A stretch of DNA of 38,352 bases from a virus (IMGVR_UViG_3300018079_000022:1-38352); one strand, 5' to 3'. Counted from the first letter of the stretch, positions 24,001-32,070 are shown. Notes: generated by a model from the letters alone, not told the origin. Program-made: numbers and translations.

Positions 24001-24095
24001 TATCTACCTCGAAATATCAAAAACAAAAGAAAAACTATTATCCAAAACGGAGTAACGAACACAACACCATAAAGACAACCCTGAAATAGTTTCAT
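24000..24095 (-). CDS. Small single-pass membrane peptide, 31 aa
   Basis: MKLFQGCLYGVVFVTPFW and a hydrophobic stretch ending in IFRGR. The ATG overlaps the upstream stop, and the stop overlaps the portal start (TAATG). Translation coupling on both sides supports it. Confidence 0.55.
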   Translation of the reverse strand: MKLFQGCLYGVVFVTPFWIIVFLLFLIFRGR

Positions 24096-24421
24096 CTACC
24101 ACCGATAATCAGGCAGGATGTTTCCACCGCGCCCATTGCGACTGTGAAATTTATTTCTGCCCTATACAAACGCCCATCAACAAGAAGTTTCAGCGGCGAG
24201 AATGTGATCACATTGCCAACGACAGACGGCGAATTTACTGGCATAACCGTAGCAGTTACGTTCGTCCAGTTTACTTCGTCAGTAGTATCGGTGATGTCAT
24301 AGATAATAATAGACACACCCGTAGGACTTGCACCCCAGGGAGTAGTAGTCAACGTGTATGTGATGATCTCGCCTGTTCCCTGTGTAATGGGACTTTCCCT
24401 AATTTGTCGTTTGATTGTCAT
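24092..24421 (-). CDS. Structural protein, 109 aa, Ig-like beta-rich
   Basis: The ATG at 24421 is preferred, with AGG about 6 bases upstream, over 24463 inside the next gene. Contains beta-rich segments (TYTLTTTPWGASPTGVSIIIY, and LLVDGRLYRAEINFTV) reminiscent of small Ig-like decoration or tail proteins. The family is uncertain. Confidence 0.55.
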   Translation of the reverse strand: MTIKRQIRESPITQGTGEIITYTLTTTPWGASPTGVSIIIYDITDTTDEVNWTNVTATVMPVNSPSVVGNVITFSPLKLLVDGRLYRAEINFTVAMGAVETSCLIIGGR

Positions 24422-24573
24422 GGCAACCTCACTGCGACCATAAAAACGGCGCAGATAATCCAAACAAATATATGGATAATTTTTGCTGTTTTATCGTAGG
24501 TAAGCCAATAAGAAATAACAGAGACAAACCAAATAACAGCCAGTAAAATAAATATAGTTATGTTTGTTGTCAT
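24418..24573 (-). CDS. Small two-pass membrane protein, 51 aa
   Basis: The peptide has two hydrophobic stretches (NITIFILLAVIWFVSVISYW and IIHIFVWIICAVFMVAV) separated by a basic LTYDKTAK turn. Overlaps both neighbours (ATGA). Membrane role unknown. Confidence 0.6.
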   Translation of the reverse strand: MTTNITIFILLAVIWFVSVISYWLTYDKTAKIIHIFVWIICAVFMVAVRLP

Positions 24574-25559
24574 GCTTCTACCTCTTCTGGTTTTAAAACC
24601 CTACTGCGACTGTGCAAAGTAAAATCGTTGTCGCGTGCGCTCAGTGATAAATTTGCATTGCGCGGGTATAGTGTCCACTCACGGATAACGCCGGTGAAGG
24701 GAGCACTAATAACCTGCGCAAAATCCGTCTCTACAACTTGACCTATAATTATTATTTGCGGACCCGTTTCACTAATACTCTGCGCGAGATCCGTTTCACT
24801 TACCAGGCCAATTAACTTAACCTTTGATCTATTCGCCGCCTGTGACAAATCTGTTTCGTTCGCTTGACCAATAGCCTTAGTCTTTGATCTGCCTACGGCT
24901 TGCGATAAATCAATCTCAACCACCTGTACAACGGCGATACGCTTCGATGGAAATAGAGATTGAGCAAGGTCTGTTTCTGCAACCTGCAACAATATTTTTA
25001 TTTTGACTTTGGAAACTGCTTGCGCGGTATCAGTCTCAGAGACTTGCCCGACAGGAACGATTGTTTGTCCGCTGGCACGGGTAATGACTTGCGCTATATC
25101 AGTTTCAGATACTTGCCCAATAACCCTGATCTTTCTTCTCGTTATTGCTTGTGCAGTGTCAGTCTCAATTACTTGCCCAACCGCACTAGCAGTAACAAAG
25201 GTTATGACTTGTGCCGAATCTGTTTCACTAACAATTGATACTGAGTATCGTTTTTGTGCTGTTATCGGTTGTGCGGAATCAGCCTCACTAATTTGTGCAA
25301 TTGCTTTGTTTTTTATCCTGCTGAAAGACTGCGCGGTATCGGCTTCTGTGTTTTGACTTATTGCAAGTCGTTTTATTTTTGTAATTACTTGCGATAAATC
25401 AGTTTCTAAATTTTGGCCTATCGCTTTAGCTTTACTTTTTCCTATTGGTTGTGATGTATCTATTTCCGTGGTTTGATTAACTACATTAGGAGCCGCGCCA
25501 AGAACTCGTGGACGTTTGATGATTGGGTGTGCAGGATACGAACGACCAAGACGCGCCAT
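24570..25559 (-). CDS. Protein of 13 tandem 20-residue ETDxAQ repeats
   Basis: This 329-residue protein is built of thirteen tandem units, mostly exactly 20 residues, with consensus (E)ETDxAQxIxxxKxxxIGQV. Two units carry small inserts (23 and 22 residues). A C-terminal WTLYPRNANLSLSARDNDF segment is separate. The regular polar/hydrophobic pattern suggests a repetitive beta fibre, perhaps a head fibre or virion surface spike. It sits between terminase and portal among decoration-like genes. One repeat contains an ATACTGAGTAT site. Confidence 0.75.
   Translation of the reverse strand: MARLGRSYPAHPIIKRPRVLGAAPNVVNQTTEIDTSQPIGKSKAKAIGQNLETDLSQVITKIKRLAISQNTEADTAQSFSRIKNKAIAQISEADSAQPITAQKRYSVSIVSETDSAQVITFVTASAVGQVIETDTAQAITRRKIRVIGQVSETDIAQVITRASGQTIVPVGQVSETDTAQAVSKVKIKILLQVAETDLAQSLFPSKRIAVVQVVEIDLSQAVGRSKTKAIGQANETDLSQAANRSKVKLIGLVSETDLAQSISETGPQIIIIGQVVETDFAQVISAPFTGVIREWTLYPRNANLSLSARDNDFTLHSRSRVLKPEEVEA
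24699..25490 (-). repeat. 60-bp coding tandem repeats (13 units)
   Basis: About 60-base units encoding the 20-residue ETDxAQ repeats. Units have diverged at DNA level, so this is an old protein-level repeat. Boundaries are approximate. Confidence 0.7.
25238..25248. repeat. Dispersed palindrome ATACTGAGTAT, copy 13
   Basis: Exact copy in one unit of the repeat protein, read as RYSVS; that unit departs from its consensus at this place. Confidence 0.9.
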
Positions 25560-25565
25560 GTTATC

Positions 25566-26078
25566 TTAGACTTTTACAACCATATAGCAGTAAGCATTTA
25601 CAGCCGTTCCAGCAGTCACACGGATGCGTCCAAACTTATTTATTTGAATGGTAGGCTCGTTGCCCAATGGGAACTGCTTTATAAATTGGTTTGTCGGTGA
25701 GATGAATTGTGGCGCGTCCAGATTGCGGACGGCTGTAATCGTGCCTTCGCCAGACGAAGTGTAACCCGTGGAAGTTGTGCCAACTTGTATCAGGTTGGTA
25801 GTAGGATCGCCGCCCATCAAAGCATCCGAATCAAGTTTCGTGATGTCATTTGCCACCGATGCTGTGACCGTGGCAGCAACATCGGTTTCGATTAACTCAA
25901 CCTTGATCGGCAATGCTGCAACAAAGCCATCGAACGAGATACCCCATTCGATTATTTTTGCTATGATGGTTGCAGACGGTTTGACCTGCAACATTGTCTT
26001 GATTGCCGTACCAGTTGTGACCGCCACAAATGCCGCTGTGGTCTGCATAGGGCCATTTGCTATGAGAAAAATTGCCAT
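25566..26078 (-). CDS. Structural protein, 170 aa
   Basis: Hydrophobic/beta-rich, begins MAIFLIANGPMQTTAAFVAV. Repeats of small residues and a C-terminus with IQINKFGRIRV and YCYMVVKV are seen. It probably is a virion surface or head protein from neighbourhood. Family unknown. Confidence 0.6.
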   Translation of the reverse strand: MAIFLIANGPMQTTAAFVAVTTGTAIKTMLQVKPSATIIAKIIEWGISFDGFVAALPIKVELIETDVAATVTASVANDITKLDSDALMGGDPTTNLIQVGTTSTGYTSSGEGTITAVRNLDAPQFISPTNQFIKQFPLGNEPTIQINKFGRIRVTAGTAVNAYCYMVVKV

Positions 26079-26090
26079 GTTATTTCTCCT

Positions 26091-26801
26091 TTACCATGTG
26101 TATGAACGTTCAATCGAAACGTTCTTCTGAATAATTTTCGGAATGACTGCTACTGCTGCCACTTCTTTGAGTGCTATTGCTATCATTGCTACATCGTCAC
26201 TCGCTGATGTATATCCCACTGTCACGGAACCAGAAGCCGCAGTTGTTTGTCTATCAAACCGTGTAACTCTGGCCCCGTGATCGGTACTGTCTACCGTGGA
26301 CATTGAAGCAACAAGCGTGAGGTCGGTCACATTCGGCAAGCCGCTATTGATGACAAAATAACGCAATGCGCTATCCGCACCAGAGTCCAGCGCAATCTGT
26401 GGATTAGCTGCATCCCCACTAATTTTGTTTGACGTTGCCTCTGTTGTATCCGCCGCCGCGGTGACGGTTATACAGACAGCTTGTTTTGTGCCACCAGGCG
26501 AGGGGTTGTAATTGATTGATACTGGTTGTATGCCTGTTGGAATACCTGATCCCAAATAATAAATGTATGCGCTTCCAGGTTCACCTGCTGTATCTGACGC
26601 GAATCCAGTTGCAACCCGCGCCATAGCTACACTACCATACGAAACAACACCATCAATTTTATCTGCGCCCGCGTCTGCATTGACTGTAATTTCTACAATA
26701 ACTCCACGGGGAGTACCAGAGGGCGTGTGATCGAATGTGAACGGATCAGGGGTAGTCGTCCAAGTCGCAGACTTTGTATGAGCATCATGAGCGACAGTCA
26801 T
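26091..26801 (-). CDS. Structural protein, 236 aa
   Basis: Beta-rich, Thr/Ser/Ala/Gly-heavy protein (WTTTPDPFTFDHTPSGTPRG, then GDAANPQIALDSGADSALR). It is similar in style to phage virion surface proteins. It lies between the neighbouring decoration-like genes; its role is inferred from the context. Confidence 0.6.
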   Translation of the reverse strand: MTVAHDAHTKSATWTTTPDPFTFDHTPSGTPRGVIVEITVNADAGADKIDGVVSYGSVAMARVATGFASDTAGEPGSAYIYYLGSGIPTGIQPVSINYNPSPGGTKQAVCITVTAAADTTEATSNKISGDAANPQIALDSGADSALRYFVINSGLPNVTDLTLVASMSTVDSTDHGARVTRFDRQTTAASGSVTVGYTSASDDVAMIAIALKEVAAVAVIPKIIQKNVSIERSYTW

Positions 26802-26818
26802 CTCTTATTGCCCATTTT

Positions 26819-27283
26819 TTATGACGCTCTAAAGAATCCAGCAGCGGCGATCTGTGCGATTATGTCACTTCCATCCGGGGTCACCGCGAAATCATGCTTA
26901 GTTAACGGGATACCAGTACTATCAGCGCCAGGCGTGACACCGTCAGGGAAATACACCATAACCAGCGCACTAATAGCATTGCCTGTTGCGGCAACCCATG
27001 TAATATCAGCCGAATCAATATCAACTCTTTCATTGGTATCATCAACAGTTATCACAAGGTCCGCCGCCGCCCATGTTTTTCTTCCCATCGTACTTTGCTC
27101 ATTTGATGTTCCTGCGAGCAACGCTGCCAAATCATTGTGATCCTTGAGCGCTGCATCCGCCTCAATTCCCGTTGTTTCAATCGGGACAATTTTTAGACGG
27201 GAATTTGCAGGCGCACCATCCTCGACATTCTGTACATACGATGCAACCCGCCCCTTCGCAATATTGAAAACAAAATCAGCCAT
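26819..27283 (-). CDS. Phage structural protein, 154 aa (MADFVFNIAKGR family)
   Basis: It begins MADFVFNIAKGRVASYVQNV, contains GIEADAALKDHNDLAALLAG, and ends PLTKHDFAVTPDGSDIIAQI. From memory this pattern is common in structural proteins found near terminase in many phages (including actinophages). A head or capsid-associated role is likely. The next gene downstream follows after 17 bases. Confidence 0.65.
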   Translation of the reverse strand: MADFVFNIAKGRVASYVQNVEDGAPANSRLKIVPIETTGIEADAALKDHNDLAALLAGTSNEQSTMGRKTWAAADLVITVDDTNERVDIDSADITWVAATGNAISALVMVYFPDGVTPGADSTGIPLTKHDFAVTPDGSDIIAQIAAAGFFRAS

Positions 27284-27310
27284 TTTATATTCTCCTTTTC
27301 GTTTTTATGT

Positions 27311-27316
27311 TACAAT
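27311..27316 (+). promoter_or_regulatory. -10 element for leaderless plus-strand gene
   Basis: TACAAT begins 14 bases before the ATG at 27325. No good -35 is visible. The spacing to the ATG is short, so the mRNA would have almost no leader. Confidence 0.4.
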
Positions 27317-27324
27317 TATTAATC

Positions 27325-27477
27325 ATGAGCCTTATCGCTAAACCTGCCATCTTATTTGTTTTTGCGGTTTTCGCCTTAGACACTATTCAAACTTTTGGCA
27401 TCCAATCACAAGAGGGAATTTTCTCAATTGTTATCGTTGTTATAGGTTCATTGTTCATAATTCGTCATCCTTCATAA
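27325..27477 (+). CDS. Small two-pass membrane protein, 50 aa (moron-like)
   Basis: Plus-strand ORF inserted between the minus-strand terminase and structural genes. The peptide begins MSLIAKPAILFVFAVFALDT and has a second hydrophobic segment (FSIVIVVIGSLFII). Its stop lies one base before the terminase stop. It has its own -10, like the 9733 gene. It is a second candidate moron, possibly expressed from a prophage. Confidence 0.55.
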   Translation: MSLIAKPAILFVFAVFALDTIQTFGIQSQEGIFSIVIVVIGSLFIIRHPS

Positions 27478-29067
27478 TTATTCTCCTCTTCTTCTCCAAA
27501 TAAGATTAGTCGCATAGCGGGTATCGTCAATTGCGTGATTATTTTTATCTGGATATTCTGAAATAATCTCACCATCCTTTGTTCGTTCATACTCATAACT
27601 GGTAAATTCGTCAGCGTGATATGGGGCGCGGGTATTATCAATAATAATTGCGGTCAACCCTTGCAACCATTTGATTGAATATCTTACCGATTCCGGCCCC
27701 TTTTCCGCACCTCTGCAATTACTACCGTATGCTTTAAAATCACCTACTGATTTAGGTTCTGCGCTATCAGCAATAATTAAATCTGGATATGAAACAACCT
27801 TGTTCCCATGCTCATTAGATTCAATTTTTGAAATCAACCCGCTATCTGCTATTTTTTCAAGCAACTTTTCGTTTGATTGTTTCCACGCTCGAACCTCACC
27901 ATAAATATATAAAGTTCTTCGTGCCGCGTCGTAGTGCATCTTTCCGTAACTTGCAGGATCGGGATAAAAACCCCAATCCAACCCATGTAGAACACGGTCA
28001 AACTGTGAAATCTGTTCATCCGTAATTAACTCAATACGAACATTTGTAAATATCATGCCTCCCTCGTTATTCGCAAGTCCCATATATTCATTTTCGTAAG
28101 CAGTGGGATTTACTGCCTTTAGATGTTCGGCTTCTTCTATCCATGTTTTTCCCAACCATTCAGGAGGCACGGTAAGATAAGTTGACTTATGCTGATACTG
28201 AGTATCTTTGGGGATGAGCAAATATTTGTTAGCCCAATTGTTTTTTGTCTGTGGTGGATTAAAAGTTTTAAAATAAAACGTATCATCACCGCCGCGTATA
28301 GATTGTTCAATTTTTCTTATTGCTTCAGGTCCGTGAAATTGATCAAGCTCTTCGAACCAGACAATACCAATATAACCAAATGTAGGTGTAATACTTTTTA
28401 TTTTTCCTGGATCATCAGCACCACGGAAATAAATCTTTTGACCCGTGGGAAGGTGTTCGATTTCGAGAGGGTTAGTAATACATTTGAATTCATTAGACAA
28501 ACCTAACTCACTTATTGCCCATTGCAACTGTGCATAAACCGAATTGCGTAATGTTGCTGCCACTTGTCGAGTTGCAAGCACATGAATCGCCGGATTGTTT
28601 TTTATGAGATAAATAATAGCGAGGCTTACATATGATGATTTTGTTGAACCGCGGCCACCAGAGAAAATGTACTCAGTATGTTTGTGTTGTGACACATCCC
28701 TGTACGCGTCCAGAAAAGACGGCGCAAGAATATCGGCAGGCAATACAAACGGTTGGTCGTCAACATCATCACGCGTAAAATTTATATCAATCTTCGCGGG
28801 TCCATCTAAATGAGTGGCAACGAACCTAAACAAATCAATGTACTCTTTGGCGTTAAGTTTTATTCTTTGCCTATGTCCCTTGCCAGCTTTAGCAAAATCA
28901 AGATAACCCGTTCTAAGTCCCTCTAATATTCTCCAAATAACATGAGTCTTGTTCTGTATGTCCCATTCTTCACTGATCATAGTTGCGATAGCGCGCCCGT
29001 TTGTTTTGCCTTGTGGGTACGGCGAGGGCATACCTTTATACCAATGAGAATTACCCGGTGCTGCCAT
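27478..29067 (-). CDS. terL: Terminase large subunit
   Basis: This 529-residue protein has the TerL ATPase and nuclease. It shows Walker A SGGRGSTKSS (136-145), Walker B IGIVWFEE (233-240), and a nuclease with D364 (LDWG), D434 (IIADSAEP) and D514-515 (HAIDDTRYA). The N-terminal 110 residues are an extra domain ahead of the motor. No separate small terminase is recognised, so this part may be a fused TerS-like DNA-binding segment. The enzyme translocates DNA into the head through portal. ATACTGAGTAT copies occur at 28195 (exact) and 28669 (one mismatch). Confidence 0.9.
   Translation of the reverse strand: MAAPGNSHWYKGMPSPYPQGKTNGRAIATMISEEWDIQNKTHVIWRILEGLRTGYLDFAKAGKGHRQRIKLNAKEYIDLFRFVATHLDGPAKIDINFTRDDVDDQPFVLPADILAPSFLDAYRDVSQHKHTEYIFSGGRGSTKSSYVSLAIIYLIKNNPAIHVLATRQVAATLRNSVYAQLQWAISELGLSNEFKCITNPLEIEHLPTGQKIYFRGADDPGKIKSITPTFGYIGIVWFEELDQFHGPEAIRKIEQSIRGGDDTFYFKTFNPPQTKNNWANKYLLIPKDTQYQHKSTYLTVPPEWLGKTWIEEAEHLKAVNPTAYENEYMGLANNEGGMIFTNVRIELITDEQISQFDRVLHGLDWGFYPDPASYGKMHYDAARRTLYIYGEVRAWKQSNEKLLEKIADSGLISKIESNEHGNKVVSYPDLIIADSAEPKSVGDFKAYGSNCRGAEKGPESVRYSIKWLQGLTAIIIDNTRAPYHADEFTSYEYERTKDGEIISEYPDKNNHAIDDTRYATNLIWRRRGE
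28195..28205. repeat. Dispersed palindrome ATACTGAGTAT, copy 14
   Basis: Exact copy in the terminase gene, read as DTQYQ. Confidence 0.9.
28669..28679. repeat. Dispersed palindrome, one mismatch (GTACTCAGTAT), copy 15
   Basis: 10 of 11 match in terminase, read as HTEY. Confidence 0.6.
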
Positions 29068-29288
29068 TAGACTTTTACCAACTTACTTGATTTAATTTGT
29101 GCCTTATGCTTGCATAACCGTTTTCGATGATCACACTTAGTAGTAACAGGACATTTGCACCTATCGCACCAAATCCAATTACCAGTAACAGTCCAACCGC
29201 CCATGGTTACATCGACGTGGCTATGAGCGTGTATAGGGTTTGCACTTGTTGATATATGCGCAACGGAAAATGAATAAATTAGTTCCAT
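29067..29288 (-). CDS. Small Cys/His-rich protein, 73 aa
   Basis: It has a C-terminal metal-binding-like run (WCDRCKCPVTTKCDHRKRLC). The gene is flanked by 14-bp direct repeats, which encode the same SKLVKV ending in this and in the adjacent upstream gene. It lies before terminase. A small-terminase-like or zinc-binding role is possible but not shown. Confidence 0.55.
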   Translation of the reverse strand: MELIYSFSVAHISTSANPIHAHSHVDVTMGGWTVTGNWIWCDRCKCPVTTKCDHRKRLCKHKAQIKSSKLVKV

Positions 29289-29309
29289 AAGTCACACTTT
29301 TACCAACTT
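29071..29309. repeat. 14-bp direct repeats flanking the 29067 gene
   Basis: ACTTTTACCAACTT is at 29071-29084 and again at 29296-29309, 225 bases apart (75 codons). Both copies encode the last residues KLVKV of two adjacent genes. Confidence 0.7.
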
Positions 29310-29900
29310 CGACATTTCAATTTTCACCGGGTAACGCGAAACAATAGGCACGCGCTTTACTAAATCCCCGCCGCCTTGTGGCAGGTTATTGATCTCGCCA
29401 TCAGGATTAATGGACACGGCGCGAAACCAGTACCAGGGATGATCTAAAACCCATGTAGCAGTCGGCGGCGGATTGTTCCCGTCCAGCGTTTCCACCCAGA
29501 ACCAGGCACCATCAGGCCTTCCGGTGATGATCGCGCCGCCACACAACAACAGTTCCATTTTGGGCAGTGGTGCGCCGATACCTTGTCCGTTGATGTAATC
29601 GGCGCGGGGATCTCCTGGTTTATCAAATCCTTGATCGTTCGTAAACGCGACGGTATATCCCAACAGCGCACGCCATTTGAGCGGAGGTAGTTCCGGGTTG
29701 ATTCCAAACCACAACATTTGCCAACCTCTATCCAAAGGCATATACCCATTCGGGAAAAGGCTATGTACCTCTGGCAGAGGCACGCCGCGGTCTAACACGA
29801 TTTGCCGCACGGGGTTGTCATGCTTGACCATCATTAGAAGAGATGGCCATTTTATATACTTCGTGCCTTGTGGCATTACCAAACTATCAGGCAGGCTCAT
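29292..29900 (-). CDS. Hypothetical protein, 202 aa
   Basis: Contains GYMPLDRGWQMLWFGINPELPP, and ends with LVKRVPIVSRYPVKIEMSKLVKV. It has many Pro, Trp and aromatic residues. It lies between lysin and terminase. No family recognised. Confidence 0.6.
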   Translation of the reverse strand: MSLPDSLVMPQGTKYIKWPSLLMMVKHDNPVRQIVLDRGVPLPEVHSLFPNGYMPLDRGWQMLWFGINPELPPLKWRALLGYTVAFTNDQGFDKPGDPRADYINGQGIGAPLPKMELLLCGGAIITGRPDGAWFWVETLDGNNPPPTATWVLDHPWYWFRAVSINPDGEINNLPQGGGDLVKRVPIVSRYPVKIEMSKLVKV

Positions 29901-30943
29901 TGCTTGTTGTATCTTCCTAACTCATTCCCAGCCACGTCATGGGCTGTGAAGTAGGCAGGCAGTGACGGCACGGGAACTGGATCAACCGTCTCAATGTTCG
30001 GGCCATACGCCCAGCAGTCTGTCCGCTGAGACACAGGCAAACCACCCAGTGTAACGACCGGTTGACCATTGCGCGTGGCACTTGTGAGATGCAGCCACGT
30101 CACAGAGCCTACCAATTGCGTTCCATCCGATACGACTAAATCACCTGCAAGCAAGTCGCCTATGTCTGTAATGGCAGTAGTGCCGCCTGGGGTGTTTCGG
30201 ATGTTGGTTAGTGTCTTTACTCTTCCATTCATAGTCTCTCCTATCGGCGGCGGGGTTGGCTCCCCACCTATAAAATACTTTGCAAATAATGTCTCATCCC
30301 CGTTGAATTGGTTGTAATCGAGATCCAGACTCTCCACACCGGCCGCCAATCCAATGGCAGGCGTACCCGACTGAAGCATGACACAAGTTGTCCACGGGCG
30401 CGGGCAGCGGATCGCTTCATAGTTAGGCTTGAAAGGGTCTTGTGTATACGATGCAAGCCATAGCGGAAACTGCTTGAACCATTCCCGCTGCGCATCCGTG
30501 GCAGACATCGTAAACTCTTCAAAATAATACAGCCCTGTGTAGATCCATATCCAGTCACTTGATAAGCCCGAAAGAATTTGAAATTCAGTAAGGCAGTCGT
30601 ACCAGGCTTTCCAGACCCACGACCCAGCGGGTCTTTGTTCCAGATCCCATACACACGGCCCCTCCCTTTCACCTTTGATAATGCCCCAATATTTGTTCGC
30701 CTGTTCTTTGGGAGTGGCCGCATCGTTATATGCAAAGTATGTAAACCGTGGAAGGATGCCACGCGAGTTTGTCCAGTTGATCGTAAAGTCCATATCCGCA
30801 AGGCTGCCTATCCCAGCCCGGATGCCCACAGCTCGAAAGCCCCATTCCCGCATCTTGAAATAATCCACATGACCCACAATGAGCGGTGTATCTTGATAGG
30901 TGGATAGGTCGGCAATTTCTATGCCGTTATAGTTGAAGTTCAT
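29897..30943 (-). CDS. Endolysin: GH25 muramidase with SH3-like C-terminus
   Basis: This 348-residue protein has a GH25 fold pattern: GIEIADLSTYQ (D12), KMREWGFRAVGIRAG, PRFTYFAYNDAATPKEQAN and CVWDLEQ (D100 and E102), then a repeated aromatic pattern. GH25 enzymes cleave the glycan backbone of peptidoglycan. The part after about residue 240 (RVKTLTNIRNTPGGTTAITD) looks like an SH3b cell-wall-binding domain. It would be delivered after the holin acts. No signal peptide is seen. Confidence 0.85.
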   Translation of the reverse strand: MNFNYNGIEIADLSTYQDTPLIVGHVDYFKMREWGFRAVGIRAGIGSLADMDFTINWTNSRGILPRFTYFAYNDAATPKEQANKYWGIIKGEREGPCVWDLEQRPAGSWVWKAWYDCLTEFQILSGLSSDWIWIYTGLYYFEEFTMSATDAQREWFKQFPLWLASYTQDPFKPNYEAIRCPRPWTTCVMLQSGTPAIGLAAGVESLDLDYNQFNGDETLFAKYFIGGEPTPPPIGETMNGRVKTLTNIRNTPGGTTAITDIGDLLAGDLVVSDGTQLVGSVTWLHLTSATRNGQPVVTLGGLPVSQRTDCWAYGPNIETVDPVPVPSLPAYFTAHDVAGNELGRYNKQ

Positions 30944-31290
30944 GGCAACTTACCACCGAAAGTCATATACAGAATTGCAAGCGTAATCAACGTAACAATT
31001 TGCGGCAATACCCGATCAATAAACCACGCGCCCCAATCGCGATACCTTGCCCTCTCTCGATTGATCTTTTGGGTAGTGCTTAGGGTTGGATCCTCTCCAC
31101 GTCTGCCTATTCCTGCCAACTCGCCCTGGATAAGCGTTATATCTTTTTTTATGTTGATGTGGTCCAGTGTATCTTTCGCCTGTGCGTTGCTCAGGGATTG
31201 CACCCAATCATACAGCGTCCCTAATTGCTCCATCCTATTCAGGGATGATAGAAACACTTTTTTGGATGTATCAGGCGTGTTGTTTATCAT
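30940..31290 (-). CDS. Coiled-coil protein with C-terminal membrane segment, possible XhlA-like lysis protein
   Basis: The N-terminal helical part (NRMEQLGTLYDWVQSLSN, then DITLIQGELAGIG) precedes a basic segment and a hydrophobic C-terminal segment (FIDRVLPQIVTLITLAILYM). This layout resembles XhlA-type accessory lysis proteins. It overlaps the endolysin gene by four bases. Confidence 0.6.
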   Translation of the reverse strand: MINNTPDTSKKVFLSSLNRMEQLGTLYDWVQSLSNAQAKDTLDHINIKKDITLIQGELAGIGRRGEDPTLSTTQKINRERARYRDWGAWFIDRVLPQIVTLITLAILYMTFGGKLP

Positions 31291-31601
31291 TCTGTCAATG
31301 GCTCGTACTTCAAGCGCTGTATCGGGATGTATTGTCCAGACGGCACCGGCGCAAAAGTATCATGCTCGAAAATGAGATGCACACTCAGCGCCATTGCATC
31401 CGCCACCGCGCCAATGAACTTTGCCCCCTCCGGCAAGCCGATTGTACACTCGTCATGAATGATGTGGCCCGCGGTGAAGCGATGGATATAAAAGGGAATA
31501 TCCAAAATGATAGCCCGCAAACGCCGGTGCCTGCTCGAAGCCTCCATCCCGCTGGCCTGGGGGTTGAAGTAGTTTAGGACGGTTGAGAGCAGATCGTCCA
31601 T
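31287..31601 (-). CDS. Hypothetical protein in lysis cassette, 104 aa
   Basis: The ATG at 31601 (MDDLLSTVLNYFNPQ) is preferred; a longer frame to 31664 overlaps the holin candidate. Contains AGHIIHDECTIG. It may be a lysis accessory, based only on its place between the two membrane proteins. Confidence 0.55.
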   Translation of the reverse strand: MDDLLSTVLNYFNPQASGMEASSRHRRLRAIILDIPFYIHRFTAGHIIHDECTIGLPEGAKFIGAVADAMALSVHLIFEHDTFAPVPSGQYIPIQRLKYEPLTE

Positions 31602-31620
31602 TACTCTTCTGCCTGTGCGT

Positions 31621-31836
31621 TCACGCAGACAGGTCTTGCCGAAAGCCCTTGTATCCCCTTGCAATCAGCGCGGCGCGGGCACGGACTTCGGTTAGTACAA
31701 CACCCAGGACACCCAACAACCAGAGAAACACTTTGAGAAGTTCCTCTTCAGTGATCGGGAAATCAGGAAAGAAGTTTTTGATAATCAGGTATGCAAATCC
31801 AGAAAACGCGGTAGCGATAGCGATGGTTAGTTTCAT
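31621..31836 (-). CDS. Holin candidate, 71 aa
   Basis: Two hydrophobic segments (LTIAIATAFSGFAYLII and LLKVFLWLLGVLGVVLTE) separated by an acidic loop, with a basic C-terminal tail (RARAALIARGYKGFR). Size, topology and location upstream of the GH25 endolysin fit a class II holin. A good ribosome site (AAGGAG) is present. It would form the membrane hole that releases or activates the lysin. Confidence 0.72.
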   Translation of the reverse strand: MKLTIAIATAFSGFAYLIIKNFFPDFPITEEELLKVFLWLLGVLGVVLTEVRARAALIARGYKGFRQDLSA

Positions 31837-31860
31837 TTTTTCTCCTTATGGGTTGACAAC

Positions 31861-31894
31861 AAAAAAACGGGGCAGCAATCAAGCCGCTCCGTTT
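31861..31894 (-). terminator. Intrinsic terminator upstream of holin
   Basis: The minus strand folds into a 12-bp stem (5' arm 31894-31883, 3' arm 31876-31865) with one A-C mismatch and one G-U pair, followed by seven Ts. It lies only about 25 bases before the holin start. Transcription reaching lysis and structural genes from upstream must read through it, unless a new promoter exists in that short gap. Confidence 0.75.
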
Positions 31895-31935
31895 CTTTGT
31901 CTGTCGAACGTGGGGTAAAACAATATTCAGTTGTC

Positions 31936-32070
31936 AGTTTGGGCGGGCCGGGCTGACTGCATTTAGCGAGTGCCTTCCGACTATCCGCCATCCTGCTTCT
32001 TAGGCAGTTAGACTTACGCACGACTTATGACGGTAACTCTATGAGCCGTCTTTTCGCCGCCGCCCAAACT
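31936..32070 (-). ncRNA. Candidate structured leader RNA
   Basis: An 11-bp perfect inverted repeat (AGTTTGGGCGG at 31936-31946 and CCGCCCAAACT at 32060-32070) closes a 135-base region. Inside, GACGG...CCGTC and CTGC...GCAG hairpins are visible on the minus strand. It lies between a TATAAT-like -10 (32087-32082) and a terminator (31894-31861), with no convincing protein frame. It could be an antitermination leader, a riboswitch-like element or an sRNA. No known family is recognised. Together with the terminator, it fills most of the 285-base gap 31837-32121. Confidence 0.5.

Noticed and set aside
31833-32021. 62-residue ORF starting MRKSNCLRSRMADS
   Set aside because: It runs through the structured region and the terminator, has no ribosome site, and overlaps the holin start.
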